Positions 35,148 through 42,769 of a stretch of DNA of 64,000 nucleotides are shown piece by piece. This DNA is from Natrinema zhouii. Lineage in GTDB: Archaea; Halobacteriota; Halobacteria; Halobacteriales; Natrialbaceae. The position numbers and the translations under genes are program-made. Where the stretch lies: positions 1,550,001 through 1,614,000 of the forward strand of contig NZ_CP059154.1 in NCBI RefSeq assembly GCF_013456555.2. The letters run 5' to 3'. The stretch's first letter is position 1. Every line of letters begins with the position of its first letter. The notes under the pieces were generated by a model. It was not told where the DNA came from. It worked only from the letters and a program-made list of their open reading frames with translations, and did no database searches.

Positions 35148-35535
35148 GGGGATATCCGTACGTTTCGCCGAACCGTGCCGGTCGAATTCGTCTACTATGA
35201 TTGATGTGGTGATGGTCGATTCTCTGTAGTCCAACGGACGCTATCGATGACGAAGAGCGAGTGCGCCGACGAGGACTGCTTCTTCAACACCGATCGATGT
35301 GGAACTCGTTTCAGCTGGTGAGAGACCGTCGAGCAGCTTCCGTCGGACACAGTGAAGACGGCGGTCGCGAACCGCCGTTCGCAATCGAGACGTTGAACCC
35401 GAACTCGAGCAGTAGAGTCCGAACTCGAGCGGTAACTCCATCGGGAAAGCGATGAGCCCCCTGCCCCAGCGCGGGAACACGTCGGCGAGAGCAGCGGATC
35501 CGCTGCGAGCGCTCAATCAGTTACGAGTCGTCGGC
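35148..35535. other. Noncoding stretch between the solute-binding protein and MFS genes
   Basis: I see no supported gene in these 388 bases. A 24-codon open frame at 35247-35321 ('MTKSECADEDCFFNTDRCG' and on) has three Cys but no context. A reverse-strand 91-codon frame (35241-35516) has poor composition. CGAACTCGAGC occurs twice (near 35400 and 35430). It may hold terminators for the two converging genes. Confidence 0.4.
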
Positions 35536-36813
35536 TTAGTCGTCCGCGTTCGCCTCGAGTGGCTCGTCGATCTCACCGAACCGACCGCCGCCGACCAGCA
35601 ACGCGCCCGCGAGCAGGCCGCCGACGACTGCGAATCCGGCGATCAGTACGAAGAACGCCGTCTGCGAGAGTTCGCCGAGGACGAAGCCGCCGATCGCGAT
35701 GCTCAGCGAACCGATCCCAAACTCGGCGAGGTAGGTGTAGCCGTAGGAGAGCCCGCGGGCGTCCGGCGGCGTGTAGATCGCGACGGCGTCCTGGTAGAAC
35801 GGCTGAATGGCGAAGAGGAAAAAGCCGAGAGCACCACAGAGCGCGACGATCGGAACGAGCCCCGATTCCAGCGCCGTCACCGGAATGAACGCGAGTGCGA
35901 GTATCGCGAGAACGACGAAGATGCCCGCGAGCCCCTGCATCGGCGCGACGCGCTTCGTCAGCTTTCCGCCGGCGTACTGGCCCGCCATCCCGACGACCAG
36001 CAGGCCGACGTATATGTAATCGGCCGGCTGGATCCCCTCGAGGCCGGCCGGCAGCGCGAGGGACTCGATCACCGGGAGGCCGTGGAGGATCTCGGGGAGA
36101 TACGTGAGCGTCCCGCGGTAGTAGAGCCCCTCGAATGTGACGAGGACGAAGACCGCGGCGAAGACGCTCGCGAACAGCGTTCGCGTGTTCCCGACGAGGT
36201 CCGACAGCGATAGCGCCTCGTCGGGACCGGCCTCGGCGTCGTCCACGACGGCCGCAGTCGGGTCGAACGAGGCGCTAATGCCGTAGAGGACCGCGAGGAT
36301 TCCCGGAACGGCGAGTATCGCCGCGACGACGGACCATTTGAGGAAGATCAACAGAGTGGCGGCGACGAACGGGCCGAGCGCGATGCCGGCGTTGCCGGCG
36401 ATCCCGTGATAGGCGAAGACGGTGCCCCGGTCCTCGACGCCGGTGCTGATGAGGGCGAGTCCGGCGGGGTGGTAGACGCTGGCGGCGACCCCCCATAGGA
36501 TCAGACCGCCCGCGATGGCGTAGATCGAATTCGCGGCGGCGAGGACGAGAAAGGAGAGACTCATTCCACCGAGACAGGCCAGCACGATGGAACGGGGGCC
36601 GTACCGATCCGCGAGGATCCCGCCGGGAAGCGCTCCCAGCCCGAACGGCGCGTAGCCGAGCGCGACGACGATCCCCAATCGCGCGACGCCCACGTCGAAC
36701 TGGGTCAGCCAGACGACCAGAAAGATCGGAATCGAGGTTTCGAACCAGTGGACGAGCGCGTGGCCCGCCATCGTAAAGCCCGCGATCGATCGGTCGTTCG
36801 GGCTCAGGGACAT
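35536..36813 (-). CDS. MFS transporter
   Basis: A 425-residue major facilitator protein with 12 predicted helices. The loop 2-3 signature is 'GGILADRYGPRSIVLACLGG' at about 64-83, the second half has 'GGKLTKRVAPMQGL' near 294-307, and the helix-4/5 region 'AYHGIAGNAGIALGPFVAAT' is at about 134-153. 'HALVHWFETSIPIFLVVW' near the N-terminus recalls FSR/fosmidomycin-resistance-like and nitrate-type MFS proteins, but the substrate is not clear. The ATG at 36813 ('MSLSPNDRSIAGF') is preferred over the upstream frame to 36885. Confidence 0.85.
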   Translation of the reverse strand: MSLSPNDRSIAGFTMAGHALVHWFETSIPIFLVVWLTQFDVGVARLGIVVALGYAPFGLGALPGGILADRYGPRSIVLACLGGMSLSFLVLAAANSIYAIAGGLILWGVAASVYHPAGLALISTGVEDRGTVFAYHGIAGNAGIALGPFVAATLLIFLKWSVVAAILAVPGILAVLYGISASFDPTAAVVDDAEAGPDEALSLSDLVGNTRTLFASVFAAVFVLVTFEGLYYRGTLTYLPEILHGLPVIESLALPAGLEGIQPADYIYVGLLVVGMAGQYAGGKLTKRVAPMQGLAGIFVVLAILALAFIPVTALESGLVPIVALCGALGFFLFAIQPFYQDAVAIYTPPDARGLSYGYTYLAEFGIGSLSIAIGGFVLGELSQTAFFVLIAGFAVVGGLLAGALLVGGGRFGEIDEPLEANADD

Positions 36814-36893
36814 ATCGGTCGTTGCTCGAACTCGGGTTCCCCGCCCACTTAGCGGCTTGGAAACCGGTACAACCCGGGTGCGCAACGTCGGCG

Positions 36894-38150
36894 CTACGAA
36901 ATGAGCATCTGCTCGAGGTCCGCCGGGAGGATCACGTCGAGCTCGCCGGCGGACTCGTACTCGCGGATCGTTTCGATCGTCGCTTCGAACGCGGTGAGGA
37001 CCTCTCCCTCGAGTCGGTGGAAGAACAGGGAGGTGATCCCTCGCATCGACGCCGTGCGCTCGATGGCGGTTCGAGCCTGTTCGACGCCGGGATCGCCGAT
37101 TCGAGACATCTGTTGCGGGTTCACGGCGTACCCCTGAACGGGGCGACCGCCCGCGAAGCCGATATCGTGGTACTGCTCAACGAGGTCGAGCGTCCGCTCG
37201 TCGTACTCTCCGAACGGGTACGCGAAGTACTGCGCGCCCTCCTCGAACCCCTCCGTCTCGAGCCAGTCTTTGCCCCGGCTGATCTCCGATTCCTGCGCCG
37301 CCGGATCGAGCGTCGGCAACTCCGGGTGGGAGTAGCAGTGGTTGGCGATAACCCAGCCGGCGTCGTGGAGTTCGTGGACCTGATCGACCGTCAGACGAGG
37401 GAACCCGCCGGGGTCGTCGGCACCGCGGGTCTCCGCTTCGATCCGTCCCGGATTGACGAACGTTACCGCGGGATAGCCGTACTCCTCGAGCATCGGGAGG
37501 GCTTTCGTGTAGTCGGTGACGTGCGCGTCGTCGAACTGGATCATCACCTTCCCGGTTTCGGGTCGCGCCACGAGATGGAGGTCGTCCAGCCAGACCGTCT
37601 GGCTCCCGTCGCCCGCCCAGACCATGACGTAGATTTTCCGAACGGCCGTGTGATCGAACGTCGACGGGACGCTCTCGACGCCGAAGTTGTACCGCTGGAG
37701 CGGGAGCCCGCCCTTGAATCCGCGGCGGTAGTCGAATTCGTTTCCGTCGTCGTCGACCAGTCGGATCCAGGGGACGACGAGGTCGTCCGCCGCAATGGCG
37801 AGTCCGGGCACGACATCGGAGAGGTCCCGCGGCTCGGAGAACGTCGTCGCGATCGCGCCGCTCCGTTCACTCGTCGGAATCTCGAATCTGGCGCTTTGCG
37901 TGCCGACGATCGACCGACTCGGATCAGGTGTGAGCGTCCCGCCCGCCGTCTCCCACGAGTCGAGCGACTCGAAGTCGTCGATCGTCTCGATCGGTTCCAC
38001 ACCGTTCGACGGTGAACGGGTACCGGATTCGGATTCCGGATCCGGACTCGAGTTCGAACCGTTCCCCGTCGACGAATCGGTGAAATTCGAGGTCGTACAA
38101 CCGGCCAGACAGATCGACGACGTCAGTGCGAGGTAGGTGCGTCGCTGCAT
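36894..38150 (-). CDS. Polysaccharide deacetylase-like lipoprotein
   Basis: A 418-residue protein. A lipobox signal ('YLALTSSICLAGC', Cys at 18) is followed by a Ser/Asn-rich spacer to about 50. A jelly-roll-like module lies at about 55-195 ('SLDSWETAGGTLTP', 'QTVWLDDLHLVARP'), and the NodB deacetylase domain at about 198-415. The metal site is visible: motif 1 'MIQFDDAHVTDY' with the Asp pair, motif 2 'ANHCYSHPEL' with H-x3-H. Motif 3 'YFAYPFGEYDE' lacks the usual Arg. It probably deacetylates a cell-surface polysaccharide outside the membrane. It is followed by the MFS gene on the same strand 80 bases on. Confidence 0.85.
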   Translation of the reverse strand: MQRRTYLALTSSICLAGCTTSNFTDSSTGNGSNSSPDPESESGTRSPSNGVEPIETIDDFESLDSWETAGGTLTPDPSRSIVGTQSARFEIPTSERSGAIATTFSEPRDLSDVVPGLAIAADDLVVPWIRLVDDDGNEFDYRRGFKGGLPLQRYNFGVESVPSTFDHTAVRKIYVMVWAGDGSQTVWLDDLHLVARPETGKVMIQFDDAHVTDYTKALPMLEEYGYPAVTFVNPGRIEAETRGADDPGGFPRLTVDQVHELHDAGWVIANHCYSHPELPTLDPAAQESEISRGKDWLETEGFEEGAQYFAYPFGEYDERTLDLVEQYHDIGFAGGRPVQGYAVNPQQMSRIGDPGVEQARTAIERTASMRGITSLFFHRLEGEVLTAFEATIETIREYESAGELDVILPADLEQMLIS

Positions 38151-38302
38151 GCACGATCGAACACATTAGGGAGGGGTATTGTTACGGCTCCGTTACTCTC
38201 ACTGGCTCCAACGTAATAGAGCGATAAATGACTGTGAATACGGTTATATAAGGTTTCGAACTCGAAAAATAACGAGTCTGCCGGATCTGCGCTCGGTGTC
38301 AG

Positions 38303-38884
38303 TCAGTGGCCGTCACCGTCGACCGCCTCCGACGCGCCGTCATCATCGGATTCGTCCCGTCCGCCGATGACGAGTTCGCCGTCGTCGGTCTCGACGTAGA
38401 CGTCGTCGGCGAACCCGCCCTCGGCGTGGGGGTGATCGGGATCCTCGAGTCGCTCGGGCGTCGAAGGGGCTTCGGGCAGTCCCTCGGGCGGGGCGAACTG
38501 GCCGAGGGGCTCGTCGATCGTCACGTCCCAGCGTTCGAAGAACTCGCGATAGCGGTCGTAGTGGGCCTCGAGTTCGTCCGCCGGAAACTCCATCATCTCG
38601 GTCCAGCCGTGGTTGTAGAAGTCGAAGTTGGCCTGAATGTGTGTGATCTCGCGGGCCTCGGCTTCGGAGTAGCCCTCCTGTAGCGCCCGCAGGTAGGCAT
38701 CCATTGTCGCGTCGAAGAGTCCTTCAAGGTGCGCCGTTCGGTCGTCGGCATGCGCGGGGTCAGCCTTGCCGGTGAAGACCCTGGTGTGGAGTTTGACCAA
38801 CCCCGCGTTGGCGACCGAGCGGACGCCCGGCGTCTCGAGGGCTTTCCGATAGGCGACGTGTTTCGCGTTCTGGCGGAGTTTCAT
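38303..38884 (-). CDS. DUF6149-like haloarchaeal protein
   Basis: A 193-residue soluble protein. Its first 130 residues look helical and conserved ('MKLRQNAKHVAYRKALETPG', 'LHTRVFTGKADPAHADDR', 'YSEAEAREITHIQANFDFYN', 'HGWTEMMEFP'), then a short Pro-rich link and a tail 'DDVYVETDDGELVIGG' with acidic residues to the end. I believe this is the haloarchaeal DUF6149 family; the name is from memory. No enzyme motif is visible. The ATG at 38884 gives the usual short basic N-terminus. Confidence 0.7.
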   Translation of the reverse strand: MKLRQNAKHVAYRKALETPGVRSVANAGLVKLHTRVFTGKADPAHADDRTAHLEGLFDATMDAYLRALQEGYSEAEAREITHIQANFDFYNHGWTEMMEFPADELEAHYDRYREFFERWDVTIDEPLGQFAPPEGLPEAPSTPERLEDPDHPHAEGGFADDVYVETDDGELVIGGRDESDDDGASEAVDGDGH

Positions 38885-39193
38885 ACGCTCGTTTTGGGAG
38901 CAGATCGTAAAGAACGGTTCGGACGATATCGATCGGGGCGCGCAGACGTGTTCGATTGCAGCCGCTATCGACCTCGATTGCAGCCGCTATCGACCGGACG
39001 GGACCGAGTTGGGATCGTCGGAGATAGCAGCAAACCGTACGCTCTCGAGAAGTATCGGCAAAATAGTTCATAATAGACACTCTACGGCGAATAAATTCGG
39101 AACTGAGTTGACGTTCGTTGTGTCACAAGAGTCGACGCGGCAAAATAGACGAGATAGCAACCGACTTTAACCCCCATTACGAACGTTCGGGAT
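38885..39193. other. Divergent intergenic region with a 22-base tandem repeat
   Basis: These 309 bases separate two divergent genes. A 21-base unit starting CGATTGCAGCCGC is present twice at 38953-38973 and 38975-38995 with one base between. Toward the oxidoreductase gene the DNA becomes AT-richer, with GACTTTAACCCCC about 25-30 bases before its ATG, a weak TATA-like site. No gene is seen. Confidence 0.55.
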
Positions 39194-40432
39194 ATGACTC
39201 AGTACGTCATCATCGGTGACGGGATCTCGGGCAGTTCGGCTGCCGAGACCCTCCGGGAGGAAGACCCGGACGCGAAGATTACCGTTATCACCGATGAGGG
39301 GGAGACACTGTATAATCGGATTCTCATCAAGGAACACGCGAAAGGGAAGCTTCCCGAAGCTCCAATCTCGATCCACGATGAGGAGTGGTACGCGGAACGC
39401 GATATCGATCTCTCGTTGAACACCTACGTGACGAGCGTCGACACCGACGAGAAGATCGTCAACACCCACGAGAGCGGGGAAATTCCCTACGACAAACTGC
39501 TCGTCGCGACCGGCGGGACGCCGACACAGCTCCCCGTCGACAACAGCGACGCTGATGGGGTTCACCACTTCTGGACCTTTCAGGACGCCCGCGGGATCCG
39601 CGAGCACGCGGAGCGCGCCGATAAGGGCGTCATCGTCGGTGCCGGCCTGCTCGGCATCGACTTCGCTGCCGTCTGTGGCGCACAGGGGATCGAGGCAGAC
39701 TACCTGATGCGCGGCGATCGGTGGTGGCGCTACGCGCTCTCGGCCGACGGCGCCGAGATCATGCACGACGGCATGCGAAGCGTCGGCGTCGAACCGGTCT
39801 TCGACAGCGGCGTCGACCGCTTCGAGGTCGACGACGACGGCCACGTGACCGGCGCAGTCGATCCGAACGGCGAGCGCTACGACTGTGACTTCGCCGGGGT
39901 CGCCATCGGGCTGAGCTTCAACACCGAGTTCCTCCGCGGTGCCGGCATCGAACAGGACAACGGGATCGTCGTCGACGAATACATGCAGACCAACGTCGAC
40001 GACATCTACGCCGCAGGCGACCTCACGCGGTTCTACGACGTGCTGCTCGGCGAACAGGCCCAAAACGGTTCGTGGGGCTCGGCCAAGGAACAGGGCCGCG
40101 TCGCCGCGGTCAACATGGCCGCCGACGAGGAAGCCGAAGGGTTCCAGTGGGTCTCCTCCTACTCGATTACCCACTTCGACTTCCCGTTCCTCTCCTTTGG
40201 CCACCCCACGCTCGGTGACGAATACGCCGAGCGCCGTTACAGCGACACCGAGTGGCGCCGCGTCGCCTTCAAGGACGGCAAGATCGTCGGCGGCGTCCTT
40301 ATCGGCGATCTCTCGCCCCAGAGCAAGTTCAAACGGCTGATGCGCGAACAGCGCGTCGTCGCCGATCAGGCCGACGTCCTCCTCGAGCAGTCCGTCGACC
40401 TCGACGAACTCGCACCGTCCCAGGAACAGTAA
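39194..40432 (+). CDS. FAD/NAD(P)-dependent oxidoreductase
   Basis: A 412-residue pyridine nucleotide-disulfide oxidoreductase of the rubredoxin/nitrite-reductase type. The FAD motif is 'YVIIGDGISGSSAAETL' at 4-20, the NAD(P) motif 'VIVGAGLLGIDFAAVCGAQG' at about 146-165, and the second FAD motif 'DIYAAGDLTRF' at about 271-281. The family pattern 'YNRILIKEHAKGK' is seen near 41-53. There is no redox Cys pair like that of thioredoxin reductase. The electron partner is not encoded nearby. The ATG at 39194 immediately precedes the FAD-binding strand, leaving no room for a later start. Confidence 0.9.
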   Translation: MTQYVIIGDGISGSSAAETLREEDPDAKITVITDEGETLYNRILIKEHAKGKLPEAPISIHDEEWYAERDIDLSLNTYVTSVDTDEKIVNTHESGEIPYDKLLVATGGTPTQLPVDNSDADGVHHFWTFQDARGIREHAERADKGVIVGAGLLGIDFAAVCGAQGIEADYLMRGDRWWRYALSADGAEIMHDGMRSVGVEPVFDSGVDRFEVDDDGHVTGAVDPNGERYDCDFAGVAIGLSFNTEFLRGAGIEQDNGIVVDEYMQTNVDDIYAAGDLTRFYDVLLGEQAQNGSWGSAKEQGRVAAVNMAADEEAEGFQWVSSYSITHFDFPFLSFGHPTLGDEYAERRYSDTEWRRVAFKDGKIVGGVLIGDLSPQSKFKRLMREQRVVADQADVLLEQSVDLDELAPSQEQ

Positions 40433-40620
40433 CGCGCCGTCCCGTCAGCATTCGACGCGACCGGTTTGGCTTCTACCCTGCTGATCCAACGCCGTATAGC
40501 GCCTCGTTCGTCCCGTTCAGTCGCGATTCGACTATTTTGGGTTCAGGATCGATCATCGGTGACCGCATCGAACCCCCCTCGAGGCGGAACGGTTAAGTCA
40601 ATCCGTGTTATTTGGTATCA

Positions 40621-40863
40621 ATGAGCATGGCTGCAACGAACACGGCTGCCACTGACCTTCGCGGTCACGCGGTAACGCTCGAGCGCGTCGAATCAGTCCC
40701 GGCAGATGCACCCGTTCGACACGTCGATCAACTCGAGGGGGAGACGCTGACAGCGTTCTACGAGGCTGTCACCGACGATCGATCCGTTCCCGCTGCGGAA
40801 GTGGACCTCGAGGCGGGCGAAATCATCGTCTTTACGGACTATTACCGCGTCGAACGCGCCTGA
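40621..40863 (+). CDS. Small uncharacterised haloarchaeal protein
   Basis: An 80-residue acidic protein beginning 'MSMAATNTAATDLRGHAVTL' and ending 'GEIIVFTDYYRVERA'. It has no membrane helix and no Cys. ATGs at 40621 and 40627 are both possible. The tract GGTTAAGTCAATCC about 30 bases upstream may hold its promoter. Composition and frame are typical of real haloarchaeal genes; the family is not recognised. Confidence 0.65.
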   Translation: MSMAATNTAATDLRGHAVTLERVESVPADAPVRHVDQLEGETLTAFYEAVTDDRSVPAAEVDLEAGEIIVFTDYYRVERA

Positions 40864-40890
40864 GTCGGTGGCCGTGGTCACGCCGACCTA

Positions 40891-41105
40891 GCTGCCCGTA
40901 TCGAACGTGGACCCGAGCCCAGTAGTCGCAACTGAAACGATTGACGCCGATCGCACGACGGTAGCGCGGGTCGGAGCGAACACAGTGAGCGAGAACCGCG
41001 GGGACGCGAACGGTGAGCGAAGCGAGCCGTGAGCGTTCGACGTGAGCGAGAACCGCGGACTATGCGCTTGGGAGTGCAGTGGCGACTGTGGCTGCCCGTA
41101 TCGAA
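40891..41105. repeat. 15-base direct repeats around a palindrome-rich insert
   Basis: GCTGCCCGTATCGAA occurs at 40891-40905 and again at 41091-41105, exactly 200 bases apart. The interval contains GTGAGCGAGAACCGCGG twice (about 40989 and 41042) and the palindrome ACGG...CCGT around TGAGCGAAGCGAG (about 41008-41026), a motif like the third repeat of the valS insert. The 275-base gap between genes holds nothing else that I can identify. Confidence 0.7.
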
Positions 41106-41138
41106 GTCGTTTTCCCACGTGCGCGCGTTCGATGAGGC

Positions 41139-41549
41139 ATGAACGGCGACAGCGACATGACGCTCGCGTTCGAACTCGAGGCGCTCAAAGAGGTCGCCTC
41201 GCCCGAGCGCGTGTTCGAAGACGCCAGAGGCTGGACCGAGTACATCGGCGTCGTCTCCGAGAAACCGACCTACGTCGTGACGAACTTCACGCGGAAGAAC
41301 CGCATCCGGCAGGACTTCTTCTCCGGCCCCCGCGGGAAAGCGGAGAGCCTCGAGGGCGTCAAAGATCAGTTCAACACCGATCGCTACGTCTACGTCGGTG
41401 CCGACGAGGCGGACGAGCAGTTAGCCGACGAGGTCGGCTGGGAGTATCTCGCCGTCGAAGACGCGGCCGAGGCGGCCGACTGGGTGCTGGCGACCCACGC
41501 CGAGGACGAGGAGGACGACGCGGAGCAGGTCCGCGACGACTGGCCCTGA
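41139..41549 (+). CDS. Uncharacterised acidic protein (possibly DUF7124)
   Basis: A 136-residue soluble acidic protein. It begins 'MNGDSDMTLAFELEALKEVA', with a second ATG at 41157 that may be the real start ('MTLAFELEALKEV'). A central part with 'KPTYVVTNFTRKNRIRQDFF' and 'DRYVYVGADEADEQLADEVG' looks like an alpha/beta domain, and the tail is rich in Asp and Glu. I recall a haloarchaeal family, DUF7124, of this kind, but I am not certain. No function is proposed. Confidence 0.65.
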   Translation: MNGDSDMTLAFELEALKEVASPERVFEDARGWTEYIGVVSEKPTYVVTNFTRKNRIRQDFFSGPRGKAESLEGVKDQFNTDRYVYVGADEADEQLADEVGWEYLAVEDAAEAADWVLATHAEDEEDDAEQVRDDWP

Positions 41550-41654
41550 AACGCGGCGAGCTACACCTGCGACGAATCAATCGGCGAACGTGATCGTTTT
41601 CGAGGGCTCGAGAAGATTCTCGTCGTTCAGTAAAGGGGAAAGACGTATCATTCG

Positions 41655-41921
41655 AGACTGGTCAACCAGCGTGCGGTGGCGCGCACTGAGCCGCGGTGAA
41701 TGTCAATGAACCGCGGCACGAAGCCGTGCGAGGTCTTCGCGAACATCGTGAGCGAACGGCTCGGAAGACGCATGCGTGTCTTCCGATGGATGAGTGAACG
41801 GAGTGAGCGTTAGCGCGGGACCGACGGTCCCGCGAACCATACGAACGGGCCCTTGGCCCGTGAGTAGAAATCGGCTGGGGAGGATGTGGTAATTCCCTGT
41901 TGCCACGGTCGCAGGACACTC
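41655..41921 (-). repeat. Dispersed noncoding element, copy 2 (long form)
   Basis: Reading the reverse strand from 41921: GAGTGTCCTGC, CGTGGCAACAGGGAA, CCTCCCCAGCCGATT, as in copy 1 at 4509-4646. The other end gives TTCACCGCGG, GCGCGCCACCGC and a GGTTGACCAGTCT end. Between them are three hairpins: GGGCC...GGCCC near 41848, CGGAAGAC...GTCTTCCG near 41761-41786, and CGCACGG...CCGTGCG near 41716-41731. It lies in the 457-base gap 41550-42006; the rest of the gap holds no gene that I can see. Confidence 0.6.
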
Positions 41922-42006
41922 GGTCTTATTCACGGTTCACACCCGACGTACCCGAGCGATAGTCCGAGTCGTCGCCCTTATGCCCGACCCACACGAAGCG
42001 ATAGCA

Positions 42007-42540
42007 ATGGCAGACGACCCCGTTCCGGGTGCCGGTGGCGACGGGCTCGAGCTTCCCTGCGGGGAGACCGTCGACCCCCACGAGATCGATCTGGGCATGC
42101 GCGAGTACAACTGTCCCTGCGGCGACGTCCACGCCGTCGTGACGGACGTCCATCCGCCCTCGCGGTTCTTCCCGGAATCGCTCGTGACCGTGCTTCAGGA
42201 GACGATCGACACCGACGACGGGTTCGAGGAGTTCGGCACGCCGCATCTGATGGGCGTGGTCCTCGAGGAGTTTCCCGAAGCCGTCGCCATCCACGACGCC
42301 AGCGACGACGGAGCCGTCGGCTACACCCTGTTGTGGATGACCGACTTCGACGCTCGGCGACTCCACGAGATCGTCGTCGAACTCGTCGTCGAACTCATGG
42401 AGCACGCGATCAGCCACGCCGAGAACGACGACGCCGTCACCGAGTTCGAATCCCAGATGCTCGAGTTCGACGTGGGCGAGTTCGTCGATCAGTACCGGCG
42501 ACAGCGCGAGTTCGAGAGCGAGCACGATCAACCGCTGTAA
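42007..42540 (+). CDS. DUF5815 family protein
   Basis: A 177-residue acidic soluble protein with 'LELPCGETVDPHEIDLGMRE' at about 13-32 and then 'YNCPCGDVHAVVTDVHPPSR'. This gives three Cys in a C...CxC arrangement that may bind a metal. The rest is helical with 'LHEIVVELVVELMEHAISHA'. It matches the haloarchaeal DUF5815 family as I recall it. The open frame includes an upstream ATG at 41980, but 'MADDPVPGAGGDG' at 42007 looks like the family start. No function is known. Confidence 0.75.
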   Translation: MADDPVPGAGGDGLELPCGETVDPHEIDLGMREYNCPCGDVHAVVTDVHPPSRFFPESLVTVLQETIDTDDGFEEFGTPHLMGVVLEEFPEAVAIHDASDDGAVGYTLLWMTDFDARRLHEIVVELVVELMEHAISHAENDDAVTEFESQMLEFDVGEFVDQYRRQREFESEHDQPL

Positions 42541-42769
42541 CGCAGTCTCGGTTCTCGAGCCGTTCAGCCGTAATTTCTCTCGAGTAACGGTTTTTCGAAC
42601 CGATGAGAGAGATTCACACCCAGTCGCTGGATCGACGGCTACCGTCGCGAATTCGGACTGATTCGGGCTTCCGGTCTCGAAACGGATTCGAATTTCGAAA
42701 AGGCGTTTCGAGATTCGTACTGTATCGTGGGGCTTATTACGATGTACGAACTCCACTCCGACAAGACAA

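Noticed and set aside
33801..35234. 477-codon frame opposite the binding protein
   Set aside because: Shadow; the opposite strand encodes a clear Tat lipoprotein with the expected fold.
35247..35321. 24-codon Cys-containing open frame as a micro zinc-finger gene
   Set aside because: Only three Cys, no promoter at suitable spacing and no context; chance cannot be excluded.
39167..40204. 345-codon frame opposite the FAD oxidoreductase
   Set aside because: Antisense shadow; the forward frame has all three nucleotide-binding motifs.
42463..42475. Second T-arm-like string
   Set aside because: It lies inside the DUF5815 coding frame and has no tRNA fold.
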